NCBI GenBank assembly: GCA_020466095.1
Contig: CM035806.1
Location: 62,399,639 to 62,463,638, forward strand
DNA length: 64,000 bases
Direction of reading: 5' to 3'
Source of the DNA: Chlorops oryzae
Taxonomy: Eukaryota > Arthropoda > Insecta > Diptera > Chloropidae
Shown: piece by piece, positions 55,401 through 64,000 of the stretch
Layout of the letters: each line of letters opens with the position of its first letter
How positions within the stretch are numbered: position 1 is the stretch's first letter
Program-made: the position numbers and the translations under genes
The notes under the pieces: model-generated
Database searches by the model: none
Seen by the model: only the letters and a program-made list of their open reading frames with translations
What the model was told of the DNA's origin: nothing

Positions 55401-57783
55401 AATTTCCAAGCGCAGATACATTTCCCAATCGAGGTAGGTGAACCATGTATCTGCCTTCGTGTGTCCTTGCCACAGTTTGAACAAAGTGAATTTCGCATAA
55501 TCTTTCCGATTCTGTCATTTGTCGTTGTACCTCGTCTGCATCATCCATTTTCCAGAATTTTTCCACCATTGTTGAAGTTGCAATTTCGTCTTCACTGAAA
55601 ACTGCGCATGTTGTTGACCTTCCTTGCTCTCCGGCTACTTTTCCAGTAACTATCCATCCTAATACTGAATTTTGTAGGTTAGGACATTCAGATTTTAATT
55701 TTATTTGTTGCGGCCGAAGTAAATCAGTGTAAAATTCTGCTCCTAGAAGGACATCGACTCTTTCTGGTGTGAAGAATTCAGGGTCTGCTAGTTTAATGTT
55801 TTGTGGTAGATTCCATTCTGATGTGTCAATATGGCATGATGGCTGTGCAGATACTATGTAAGGTAGAATGAATGCTTCTAGCTGTGCTGAATACCTTCCA
55901 TTTAGTGAATTCAATGCAACATTCACTCGTTGTGTTGACTGTCGGGTGTTTCGCCCGATTCCTTCAATACAAAGAGATGATTTTGAGGGAGACAGTGCTA
56001 GTCTTTTTACAGTCCTCTCGGATATTATGTTGATTTGAGATCCAGAGTCTAAAAGTGCACGGACTTCGCAACTGCGACCGTTATTCGCAGTTAATCTTAT
56101 TTTTGCTGTTGCAAGGAGAACGAACTTGTACCCAGCTGATGGTTGATTGGATAAAGCTACCGTAGCCTGTGTGTCTGTTGCTTTTTCTACAGTTGATTCT
56201 TTTTGCTCTGTAGCCACTGTTGACGTGACATTACCTTTGTCATTGGAAGACTTAGATTGTTCTAAATGTAATAAAGTATTATGTTTTTTTGGGCACTTAG
56301 AACAAGATCTAGCTGAGCAGCCTTTGGATTGATGGTCGTCTTTAAAGCAGTTGACACACAACTTGTGGTTTTGTGTCCATTTAAGTCGTTCTACTGGAGA
56401 CATCTTTAAGAATTTTCCGCAATAGTAGATAGGGTGACCTTCTTTGCTGCATACCTTGCATGCCTTAGAGTTGGTTGCTGTGGCCGACGTTGCTGAATCC
56501 GCCTTTTCCTTACCCCCAACGGCTTCCAGAGCTTGAAATCGAAGTTCTAAAAATTTTAGGAAATGTTGTATGCTCTGAAGTTCTCTAGGAGACTGTAATG
56601 AAGATTCATATAGAATATGGCTTTGTCGATCCAATTTTTTAACCAGAATATGCAGCAGAAGAGGACTCCATTGATCGGTGTCGACACCTATGTTTTGTAA
56701 TGCGAGCAAACTTTCATGTATGGTGTCATGAAAATTGCGAACGGTGTTTTTCTCAGGTGTTAAATTTTTAAGCGCCAAAATCTTTTCAATGATGAATCCA
56801 GTAAGTACTCGTTTATTGTTGAAACGTTCTTCTAGAATTGTCCACGCTGATGTATAGTTTTCTTCTGTTAGGTTGAGATGTCGTATCAACCTCTCTGCTT
56901 CTCCAGTGAGGTTGGTTTTTAAATACCACATTTTCTCTATGTTCTGCAGTGGTTGTTCATGAATAGTACGCTTGAAAATATCAGAAAAAGTCTGCCATTT
57001 CAAGAGATTGCCATCAAACTTCGGTATTGATATTTTTGGTAATTTTATCTCAGGTCGGCCTCGTGAAGGTGTCTTGGATTCCTTCATCAAGTTGGTGAGA
57101 GATGCCAGTTTTTTATGAACTTCACTCTCAATATTTATAAACTCATGCATGTCGTATCCTTGTTGTGTTGGATCACTGACATGTTCATGAATTTCAAAGT
57201 TTGCTTGTTGAATGTGGTCATAGAGTTTGCTTATTGCATTAATTCCATGTTCTGGAGATTCGTTTACTGCTGTGCCTTGAAGCAGTCTTGAAAGGGAAGA
57301 CATCATTGCCTGTTGTCTCCGTATCAAGGGTCCGATTTCATTTGTAGAATGCCGGTTGTCCTTTTCAGTAATTGTCCCATTTGACGTAGGGACAGTTTTT
57401 GGGATTGCTCCTGACCGCTCATGTGGAGTTGAAGCCTTGAAGTCCAATAACGCCTTTTCTAATTGATCTTTAAATTTCTCCACCAGCTCCAGTGTTTGAG
57501 TATATTTGTCTTTTGTGAAGTAATCATCGTCGAGTGGAACTTGCTCCATCAAGCGAATGTCGTTGTCCACACGCTCAAAGTGCTGCCATGCCCTGTTTAT
57601 TCGGTTGAGACGTTCTTGGAAATAATCTGCATTGTTCTTTCGCGATGGTGAATCTTTTTGGTAATTACGGATGATCGTTTTAATGTTTTCCGTAGTAGTT
57701 TCTTGTTCCGCCTTTAGCTGCTTAAACTCCTCCATTATGCGTTGTATATATGAAATAAGTTTGTTTGTTGAACTGTTGATCAC
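49445..57783 (-). CDS. BEL2 gag-protease-RT-RNase H-integrase-env polyprotein
   Basis: Open for 2330 codons from 57783 to 50794, then, after the hAT insertion, 140 more from 49867 to the stop at 49445. In order: coiled-coil N-terminus; DUF1759-type gag (KLPKISIPKFDGNLLKWQTF, ~250); zinc block (~440-510); protease LLDSGSQ (~577); RT with FTADIEKMYRQI and YVDE at 986-989; RNase H; HHCC integrase with GVDYCGP (~1565), YSDNATNFVGA and GGLWEAA (~1683). A hydrophobic segment near 1895-1910 starts the envelope part, with a basic RSRR-type cleavage site near 2000 followed by a hydrophobic fusion-like stretch. A transmembrane helix (YTVIVLIILIILCLSIW) lies in the last 140 residues. The envelope resembles the F-type of roo elements; the hAT insertion breaks it. 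Confidence 0.93.
49876..50793. mobile_element. hAT-type derivative with GCGGGAT words inside BEL2 env
   Basis: TIR TAGGGCTTCCAATCCCG...GGGATTGGAAGCCCTA and a perfect 8-bp duplication GCCGGAAC (49868-49875, 50794-50801). The ends carry about ten GCGGGAT/ATCCCGC words. It keeps a BED-finger exon and has lost the rest of the transposase. It is younger than BEL2. Confidence 0.94.
50337..50633 (+). pseudogene. BED-finger exon of a hAT transposase
   Basis: 98 codons from ATG. MSNTSVTKVFRMLQMFGNIF is followed by a BED-type finger (CKLCKSIIKTTARSTKG, then HVHLKSKH) and a Ser-rich linker. It stops where the catalytic part would begin; the downstream coding-like sequence is in another frame. It might still bind the element ends without cutting. 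Confidence 0.65.
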
Positions 57784-57996
57784 TTGTAGTAGTCCTTCTT
57801 TATATGTAAAAAAGATCTGCTATATTTTCAACTGTCCAGCCTTTGATAATCCTTCAGGATATAACTACTGCTGACAGTGAGACCGCTCGAGTTGCGCGAA
57901 CTTTGACTTCGGTATAATAAACGATTTTATTCGCGACGAACTACTCGAATGTATTAAAATTTTGTTGTTTATTGACGACAGAACTCAGAAGAAGTT

Positions 57997-58014
57997 CTTT
58001 GTCGGGGTCACCAA
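57997..58014 (-). promoter_or_regulatory. BEL2 primer-binding site
   Basis: The minus strand reads TTGGTGACCCCGACAAAG just inside the 5' LTR; TGG pairs with a tRNA CCA end. Confidence 0.7.
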
Positions 58015-58410
58015 TGTTTTACTTCAAATTTTCGGCTTGAATTCAAAAACCGTACAGCACATGAACTGCAGATATCAGAATTCAAGTTGTACCAAGCAGC
58101 ACATAAACTGTTGATACACGAAGACAAGTCCCTAAGTTGATCACACAATGGTTTCAATTGGACTCATGTTTATTAATAAATTTCATTTCTTTTATATAAT
58201 ACATTATTATTGCTAGATAATCAATATTTAAATCAATGAAGCTCAATATTAATTCATTATTGCTTAAGCAGTAATTTTTCTTTTTCTTGTTCTTTTCTTT
58301 TGCTTTGTTTTATATATACAAACATATTCTCGCTTACATGCAAAGTTTTCTTGCGACATAAATTTTTGCTGATCGCATAAAATAAACAATTGTGGATTGA
58401 ATTCTAAACA
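58015..58410 (-). repeat. BEL2 5' LTR
   Basis: 396 bp, near-identical to 49014-49405; drives the minus-strand transcript by position. Confidence 0.93.
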
Positions 58411-58467
58411 AGGGGTTATTTTTAAAAATCTAAGAACTTGATAGACATTGGAATTTGTGCGTGTTAA

Positions 58468-58597
58468 GGAGACTGTTGTCGCGATAACGCGAAGTTTCTT
58501 GGTAAAAATTTTAGGAGTGGAGCGGAGAAACAAATATTTCTCGTTGCCCCGTACGTTTCTAACCAGAAAATTACGAGTTACCACCACAACAGTCTCC
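58468..58597. repeat. 130-bp imperfect hairpin
   Basis: Starts GGAGACTGTTGT and ends ACAACAGTCTCC. About 35 bp can pair with several mismatches (TAAC-CG, TTTCT-GGT also mirrored). Possibly a tiny MITE; no clear target duplication. Confidence 0.6.
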
Positions 58598-58927
58598 CAA
58601 TGTAAGCACAGACTTGGAATAAAAATTTTATTATATGACAAAATTTCTAAGTATTGCCTCCATAAAATATGGAATCTGCTCTACTACCTGTGGTCTTTGT
58701 GAATAACTTTTTCTGTTTAAATGTAAACTTAGAGTTTGAAAATTGTAAGCTGCTCCAATGAAAGAACCATCGAAAGTCAAACAATAATATCGACAATGTA
58801 AAAAGTTTTAAATCGTCGATTCTATCGATTGTGTCATCAATTGTTTTCCAGCTCTAGCTTACAAACGCATTGCGAGTATTGAACTTAATGTAAAGAAGCC
58901 GAATAAATTTCAAATTTAAAAAAGAAA
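58598..58927. other. no recognisable gene; possible promoter
   Basis: Contains ATCGATT/AATCGAC words near 58790-58845 reminiscent of insect DRE-like promoter motifs, about 100 bp upstream of the small ORF that follows. Otherwise featureless. Confidence 0.35.
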
Positions 58928-59181
58928 ATGGAAACCACAGACACAGTAGAGCTCGATCCGTTGTCATCATCTGCTGTCCAACTGCTCATTTCATGGGATG
59001 CTATTTCCACATTGAACGCTAACAAAATTTCCGGCGAAAAAATTTTGCGAATGATGACAAATCATGACATCGACACAATTTTTGAAGACAAAAGCCTAAT
59101 GGAAAAAAAAAATCAAATTCCGATATAACTTAAGGAAGTGGCGTGAGGAACACGGAGATTCTAAGTATATAAGTTTCTAAC
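58928..59181 (+). pseudogene. small SAM-like ORF with frame slip
   Basis: METTDTVELDPLSSSAVQLL is followed by ISGEKILRMMTNHDIDTIFE, a helix pattern like the SAM-type domain seen in insect transposon-associated proteins. After an A10 run (59103-59112) the reading frame stops quickly. The next frame continues FRYNLRKWREEHGDSKYISF to TAA at 59179, which completes the fold. One base in the A-run decides the matter. An AATAAA signal follows at 59222. Function unknown. Confidence 0.45.
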
Positions 59182-60088
59182 TCTATTGCACTTTTGTAAA
59201 TATATATTTATAAAAAAAAAAACAATAAAACTCAAACAAAAAAAACTATAAAAAAACAAAATAAATAATTTTATATATTAGCATATATTTAGACATTGGT
59301 TGACATCAACAGTTCAGTTGTTAAGGTAAGAATGAAATATTTGAAATTTGTAAATATTTTTATTCTTGAGCTAACACTTTTATTCTTAGATTACAAAAAT
59401 TTTAATTTGTAGCCAAAGAATCAGAGTACTTTACAATCTTTTACACTCACATTTTTTTTATAACAATTTAAATTGTGGGGAACGATTTAACACGAAAATT
59501 GTTGTGCCAAAGTATAAATAAAAAAATAAAAAAAATATGATGCACAGAATCGAATTTAGAAGAGACTAATATAAGAACAAAATAAACCATCCATATTTTG
59601 GGTCTCCTTCGCTACTTTGAAGTCTTGAAAAAAAGTGTTTTTTGTTTACCCTGTAAAGTTTTGAAATTGTTAGTTAGCAGGTTTACACTTTAAGCCGCCG
59701 ATATGCCAGCTTAGATTTATGGTGAAAGTGTACTTTTTAATTTTTCAAGGGTCATCTCATCGATGGAAATTAAATAAATTTTTCTTTATAAAAATATTAT
59801 TTTCTCACAGACAAAACAGATGCAGACGGATAATTCTCATTTCGCCATTCGAAAAACATGGCGGGACGTGAAATCATAAATCAACAAGATATGTTAAATC
59901 ATATTAAATTAATAGTTGTTTCTGATTATTTTAAAAATGTGTACCTTATTTCAAATAATAGTAGCAAAGTTATTGAAATAATATGCAATTATAATTAAAC
60001 TAATCGTTTCTCACATTGAACTAATGGTATCGATCCCATTGAAAATTAATGGTATCGTACTAAGAAATTAATAGTACGTGTTATTAAT
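59182..60088. repeat. AT-rich DNA with dispersed repeat 59543-59690
   Basis: 59543-59690 is the inverse relative of 28415-28562. From 59900 onward TTAATGGTATC / TATTAAT words recur and surround the foldback at 60089. No gene. Confidence 0.5.
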
Positions 60089-60517
60089 TACACCGGCACA
60101 CAAAAACAAAAAAGTCCTGTTGCAGAAAAGTGACATATCCCCCTTTATGTTTTGTGGGGCGCTGATCACGAATCCGGAGTCAGATTTTCTCAATCATCCA
60201 AGAGAAGTTTCACCTTTTTTGGGGGTGTTGAACCAGGATGCGGAGGGGTGTTGAGGGAAAACTAAGGGTCGTATCTTAATTTCGACTCCATATTCTTACT
60301 CAGCATACCAAAAAATGTAACTTGCGATATTTAATTTTTTATTTTATGCATTTTTGAAAGTGAGCCCTTTTGGGGATTTTAGGGGGGCGCTGGGGCGAAA
60401 ACTAGGGGTGATGGAGAAAATCTGACTCCGGATTCGTGATCAGCGCCCCACAAAACATAAAGGGGGGTATGTCACTTTTCTGTAACAGGACCTTTTTTTT
60501 TTTTTTGTGTGCCGGTG
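60089..60517. mobile_element. foldback element with ~105-bp arms
   Basis: 60091-60195 (CACCGGCACACAAAAAC..., then GTGGGGCGCTGATCACGAAT) is mirrored by 60412-60517. TTATTAAT lies on both sides (60081-60088, 60518-60525), consistent with an 8-bp duplication if the left end has two extra bases. Confidence 0.75.
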
Positions 60518-61057
60518 TTATTAATGGTAAAATACTATTAAACCTATCGTATTTCTTATTAAACTAATAATATGTGTGTCCTATTAATAATAATAATTTT
60601 AAAACTATTGTTATAATAACCCGATAACCATTGATTTCATTAGAAAACTATTGTTCTATTAGTAAAATACTATTGAAAAGCCTCCTATTAAAACAATGGG
60701 CGTGCTTTTAATATTGTTATGGGACGTTTTTCTCTGGGTGTACCTATGTTTGAATTGCTTTCATTTTCATGCAATTGTATAGGAGGATTTTATATTCCCC
60801 CTTCAGGACATACGAGTAGTTCATCTCTAACGGTTTTCTAGTGCAAATTTCACCAGTACTAGTTCTTTTTTATACCCCTGCAAATGCATTGCACTATAGA
60901 AAATTAACATTACGTGAGGGCGGGAAATCACCAGTTCACTTTTGAACTATAGCTGTTCTGGTGCTGGGGGAACCAATTGGATATATTTGGTATAGTTGAA
61001 CACTACACCGAAAAGTTAAGAATGTAACTTTTTAATTTTGATATGAATTCTTGTAAA

Positions 61058-61110
61058 AAACCAGGTCGGCGGGTTCGATCCCTGCTCCAGCGTGCGTCGA
61101 TTTTTTTTTT
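61058..61110 (+). other. tRNA-like T-arm with T-run (pol III-like fragment)
   Basis: GCGGGTTCGATCCCTGC forms a five-pair T stem with a canonical TTCGATC loop and matches the box B consensus, followed 20 bp later by 13 T. No matching acceptor or D arm is visible upstream, so this is a tRNA relic or SINE fragment. Confidence 0.35.
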
Positions 61111-61377
61111 TTTTTGGAAAAGTAGATTATTTAACATTTACATTATTTAAAAAACTGAGATATAAAGGATTTTATCAAACTTTTTATAATTAAAAAATTA
61201 AAAAAAAGATTCTATAGGAATTTCTTGAAAGAGCTTGTGCGTGACGGTTTGGAAGACGCGATGAAAGCAACTTATTTATTTATTTGTTGGCAACTTACTT
61301 TCAAGTCCCCGTATTTTTTCCTTGATATTTAATTACCTGTTTTATTCCCCATTTTTCCAGATATTCTTTTGCCTGTG

Positions 61378-61443
61378 ACAGGGTTCGAACTTGGACTTTC
61401 TAGATTACAAAGCTAGCACACTTCAACTACGCCATCGCGAGAT
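61378..61443 (-). other. degenerate tRNA-Thr-like sequence
   Basis: The minus strand has box A (TGGCGTAGTTGAAG), a pairable D stem, an anticodon arm CTAGC-TTTGTAA-TCTAG (anticodon TGT, one mismatch) and box B (AGTTCGAACCC). The T stem is poor and the acceptor arms do not pair, so it is a pseudo-tRNA or the head of a tRNA-derived SINE. Confidence 0.4.
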
Positions 61444-61708
61444 ATGATTTGAGCTTGCTAGATTGATTATATCAATGTAAGTGCAAAAAAAAGTGGTTTG
61501 TCTTTTAAACTATGGAATGAATACGGAATTCATATACTTTATTACTGCTAAGTATATGCTTTATACGAAAATCTACCTCCATTTGCACTAGTTCTTTAGA
61601 ATCTGGTGAAAGCACTAGTAGCTTTTAGGAAATTTGCCCGACACGTCCTGAAGGGCCAGTTTAAGAGGAGAGCGATAATTAATTAACCATTGCAAGCTAT
61701 TCGCTTTA

Positions 61709-62441
61709 AGGGGGTCTTCTCACTGAGCAACTTTTTTTTCGATTTTTTTTTTTGCATTTATTTATAGCTTGGGTAGTTGTGAATATGCCCCTAAAAGGAT
61801 TTTTTGAAATTCGAAATAGTTTAGAGGATATAGCCTTCTTTGTCGAGCAAGATCTGCGCTAAACCGAGTAATTTTTGCGTTGCTTCAAACTTTAAACGCG
61901 TTTATCTCGAAACCACGTTTTTCGAACTGGCGGCCATGATATCTCCAGTTCAACTAAACCGATTTTCATGAAACAAAGTGGAATCGACGCAGAATTGTCA
62001 CCATTCTCGGGTGAACCTCGACCATAATTTTAAAAAAATTTTTACTATTTTTTTTTTTTACACTAAACTACAAAAAAAGCCCGAAATTGAAATTTTTTTT
62101 TGAATGGCCGCCATTTTGTCAAAAAAAATCACAAAATTAAGCTTGAGGTTCACCCGAGAATTACATCTATACTGATTATAACCCCGTTTTTTTCCATTTC
62201 GGACGCTCCGGAGACCCGGAATCGTGGCCGCCGTGACGGCACCTTTTTTTTTCACCACCAACTTTGAAGTCTCATTACTTTTTGAAAAGCCCACGTATCG
62301 AGGCAAAAAAAATTTTTTTATTTACTTTGAACCTTTTGTAATACAATAAATAAAAAAAGTTTTCAATTATTCTTTGCGTTTTCAAATAGAAATTTTTTTA
62401 AAAAGGGTCCAAAAAACGGGTTTTCAATGAGAAGACCCCCT
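61709..62441. mobile_element. 733-bp non-autonomous element, TA flanked
   Basis: TIR AGGGGGTCTTCTCA...TGAGAAGACCCCCT with TA at 61707-61708 and 62442-62443. Inside, TTCTCGGGTGAACCTCGA (61990-62025) is mirrored at 62140-62162. The one open frame (62058-62306, minus) is low complexity and not convincing. Confidence 0.75.
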
Positions 62442-62499
62442 TAGTCTTATTTGGGTTCTCTTGTCATCGATATACTTGCGCCATGTCAATCGTTTATAA

Positions 62500-63270
62500 A
62501 GTGAAATCCGAGGTAAGTAACTTCTTCATTTTGAGGGCTGCGTATGTTATTAAGGAGAAACATCCGGAGAGACTTTACTGTTAAGCGTGAAAGTTATATG
62601 CCGACATTTCAGCTCATTTATTTTAATTCGCCATTTCGAGAGTCAGCCCTGTATTTCGCTGAGGTAATATCGGAGCTTAGAAGTTGCGATACTTATATCC
62701 TTGTGTCGACTTATAATCGCTGTGTCGTCAGCAAATGGTGAAATTGATACTCGATCGCTATTAGTTATATCTGCTGTATACAAAAGATAGAGAAAAGGCC
62801 CAACAAAACTTTCTTGAGGGACGCCTGCATTAATTTTAAAACTTTTTGTTGTAAACGTGTTATGTTTCAGTTGGAACGTTTTAAGTTTTAAGTTTGACTC
62901 AAAGATCGCGTGGAAATTTAAAGGAAGTTGACCTAGGATTTTGTATAGCAATCCTTCATGGCAAACTTTGTCGAGCGCTTGGTGCACGTCTAGGAACACT
63001 GCTGAGCAGTACTGAGCATCGGGTCATAGGCAAGTAGAATTTCATTTGCAATACGATTTACCTGTTCAATAGTACCATGTTGTTTTCATGATGTTCTGGT
63101 AGGTATTTTGTAAATTTGGATATAAGTAGTTTTTCGAACAACTTTAAGAGGCTAGGGAGCAGGCCGACCGTTTCCAATCTTTCGGAAAGTAGCCGTACTT
63201 TATGATAGAATTAAAAAGGACTGTTAAAAATGCTACTGCTACTGAAGGTATATTTTTCAACATTTCTCTT
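62500..63270 (-). pseudogene. jockey-clade LINE reverse transcriptase fragment
   Basis: The segment 62643-62999 reads FLDVHQALDKVCHEGLLYKI, AGVPQESFVGPFLYLLYTAD and SISPFADDTAIISRH, the RT blocks 3 to 5 with catalytic ADD. WRIKINELK and HITFTL follow near 62590. Upstream, in shifted frames, LLKLFEKLLISKF (about 63130-63170) is RT block 2. AGVPQES replaces the usual AGVPQGS. There is no endonuclease or poly(A); both ends are truncated, with several frameshifts and at least two stops. Confidence 0.8.
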
Positions 63271-64000
63271 ATATACGAATTCTAATTTACACTCCATGTT
63301 TCCTTTTTTCCAAGCGGCAGTGGCGATGTGTGAGGAATGCTTGGCGCAAATATGTATGTAAAGCAACCCTGCAGTAATAAGCCGGTCAATTTTCTAGGAC
63401 GGACTGGCCTTTTACCGGTCCAAATGCTATCGGTAATATTATGGCAGTTTACTCTATGGAATTCGGCTAGCCGGCGGTCGGTCATAAATGGGTTGGTTGA
63501 AGGGTAATCCATAAATGGCAGTTTAATCAACTTAGAAAAAATATGCTTTAAATCTTTTACAAAACAACGGTAAGCATTTAATAACGAGAGCTCAGTACGA
63601 CATGTTCGAGCCGCTTAGCAATATGACGTCATCAATGTGTAAACAAATAAATGCTTATTAGATATAACATGTAAATAAAAACATTAAAATTCATATTCAT
63701 TTTTATAGCTAATAAATTTAACAGAGGGAATGTAAAATTGGAAAATTATTTGAACACAGGCCTTCTCAGTCAAATTGAGAAAAGTCTGACTAAGTAGACG
63801 TCACAGTTGAATGCAACATCATTGTTTACTACTTTTAGAGCTGCAAAACAATCGATGTTTGCTACCATCGATATCTTCGATGTTTTAAAACTGAAACATT
63901 GATACTATTAAATAGAATGTTAAGTATTTAATTGAACATTTTAAAAATAATTTGAATAATAAGTTTTTAATTGTGCTTTTCGTGCAAAAACTTGTGGAAA
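63271..64000. other. no gene that I can support
   Basis: A chance-length frame (63282-63530, minus) shows no domain. 63845-63905 (CAATCGATGTTTGC-ACCATCGAT-TCTTCGATG) recurs at 42425-42470. Otherwise AT-rich. Confidence 0.4.

Larger units (their letters stand above)
49014..58410 (-). mobile_element. roo-like BEL/Pao retrotransposon with env, BEL2
   Basis: LTRs 49014-49405 and 58015-58410 with TG...CA ends, 5-bp duplication AGGGG (49009-49013, 58411-58415), a primer site beside the right LTR and a purine tract beside the left. The LTRs differ only by a T-run length and a 5-bp AT indel, so insertion was very recent. One ORF spans gag to env, interrupted only by the hAT derivative at 49876. Confidence 0.95.
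42725..58418. mobile_element. DNA element G with ~230-bp TIRs
   Basis: TIR TAACCCCTGGT-ATGCTAACTT continues inward for about 230 bp (42725-42965, mirrored by 44470-44552 plus 48820-49013 plus 58416-58418). The palindrome TTTTTAAAAA flanks both ends (42715-42724, 58419-58428), so the duplication could be TTAA, TTTTAAAA or longer. Without its insertions G is about 2.0 kb and carries a peptidase-like gene. Confidence 0.8.
60526..61708. other. intergenic DNA with tRNA-like pieces
   Basis: No protein gene. TTAAT-rich to about 60740, then featureless except the two tRNA-like pieces at 61058-61110 and 61378-61443. Confidence 0.4.

Noticed and set aside
62058..62306. 82-codon ORF inside the TA-flanked element
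   Set aside because: Low-complexity Lys/Phe content from A/T tracts in a non-autonomous element.
63282..63530. 82-codon ORF on minus strand
   Set aside because: No domain, no splice signals, no neighbour relation; length within chance.

Overview
This is eukaryotic, AT-rich, intron-containing DNA from an insect. Every clue points to a higher dipteran: BEL/Pao elements including a roo-like one with an envelope, an R1-type LINE, mauritiana-type mariner, Harbinger, hAT and pogo elements, and short GT-AG introns of about 50-350 nt. The species cannot be read from the sequence; a tephritid-like or muscoid fly is only a guess. The window is a transposon graveyard of the pericentromeric or TE-island kind. 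I see no convincing conserved single-copy host gene.

Left third. At 1-2979 lies the 3' part of an R1-clade-like non-LTR retrotransposon with a poly(A) tail. At 3649-16221 is a DNA transposon (T1) with ~860 bp inverted arms and 4-bp ATAT target duplications. Its transposase is split by two later insertions: a 1.63 kb non-autonomous element (5662-7288) and a complete BEL/Pao LTR element (BEL1, 8232-14871, TSD GTCGC). Removing both leaves one frame from 5228 to 15321. At 16222-22260 is a TATA-containing cassette with a zinc-finger/polymerase-N-like ORF, a small RNase-H/exonuclease-like ORF and a convergent short ORF. A complete Harbinger (16800-19938, TSD TTA) sits almost on the first transcription start. 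A second Harbinger transposase (22266-23737) is followed by a DUF4806-bearing element inserted into an inverted copy of itself (23731-26191).

Middle. A 612 bp hAT MITE (27547-28158) interrupts a small ORF. A 7.4 kb hAT (29400-36805, TSD GTGGGCAT) carries long inverted arms, a broken transposase and four insertions: a LINE 3' end that itself holds a MITE, a second MITE, and a pogo derivative. Two copies of an ATAATTG-rich MITE follow; one contains a complete mariner with a single nonsense codon (38291-39578).

Right third. Element G (42725-58418) carries a broken ubiquitin-peptidase-like (C19) gene. Its right arm was hit by a hAT MITE (44553-48811) that in turn contains element F (~44880-48650), with an apparently intact two-exon, 557-aa transposase. 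The very end of G was hit by a 9.4 kb roo-like BEL element with env (BEL2, 49014-58410, TSD AGGGG). The env of BEL2 was then interrupted by a BED-finger hAT derivative (49876-50793). The last 5.5 kb holds a small SAM-like ORF, foldback elements, two tRNA-like fragments and a decayed jockey-clade LINE.

The genes do not form a cellular pathway; each serves transposition of its own element. The least explained parts are the cassette at 16222-22260, the peptidase-like gene in G, the F transposase, and the element-specific short words packed into the ends of the MITEs.
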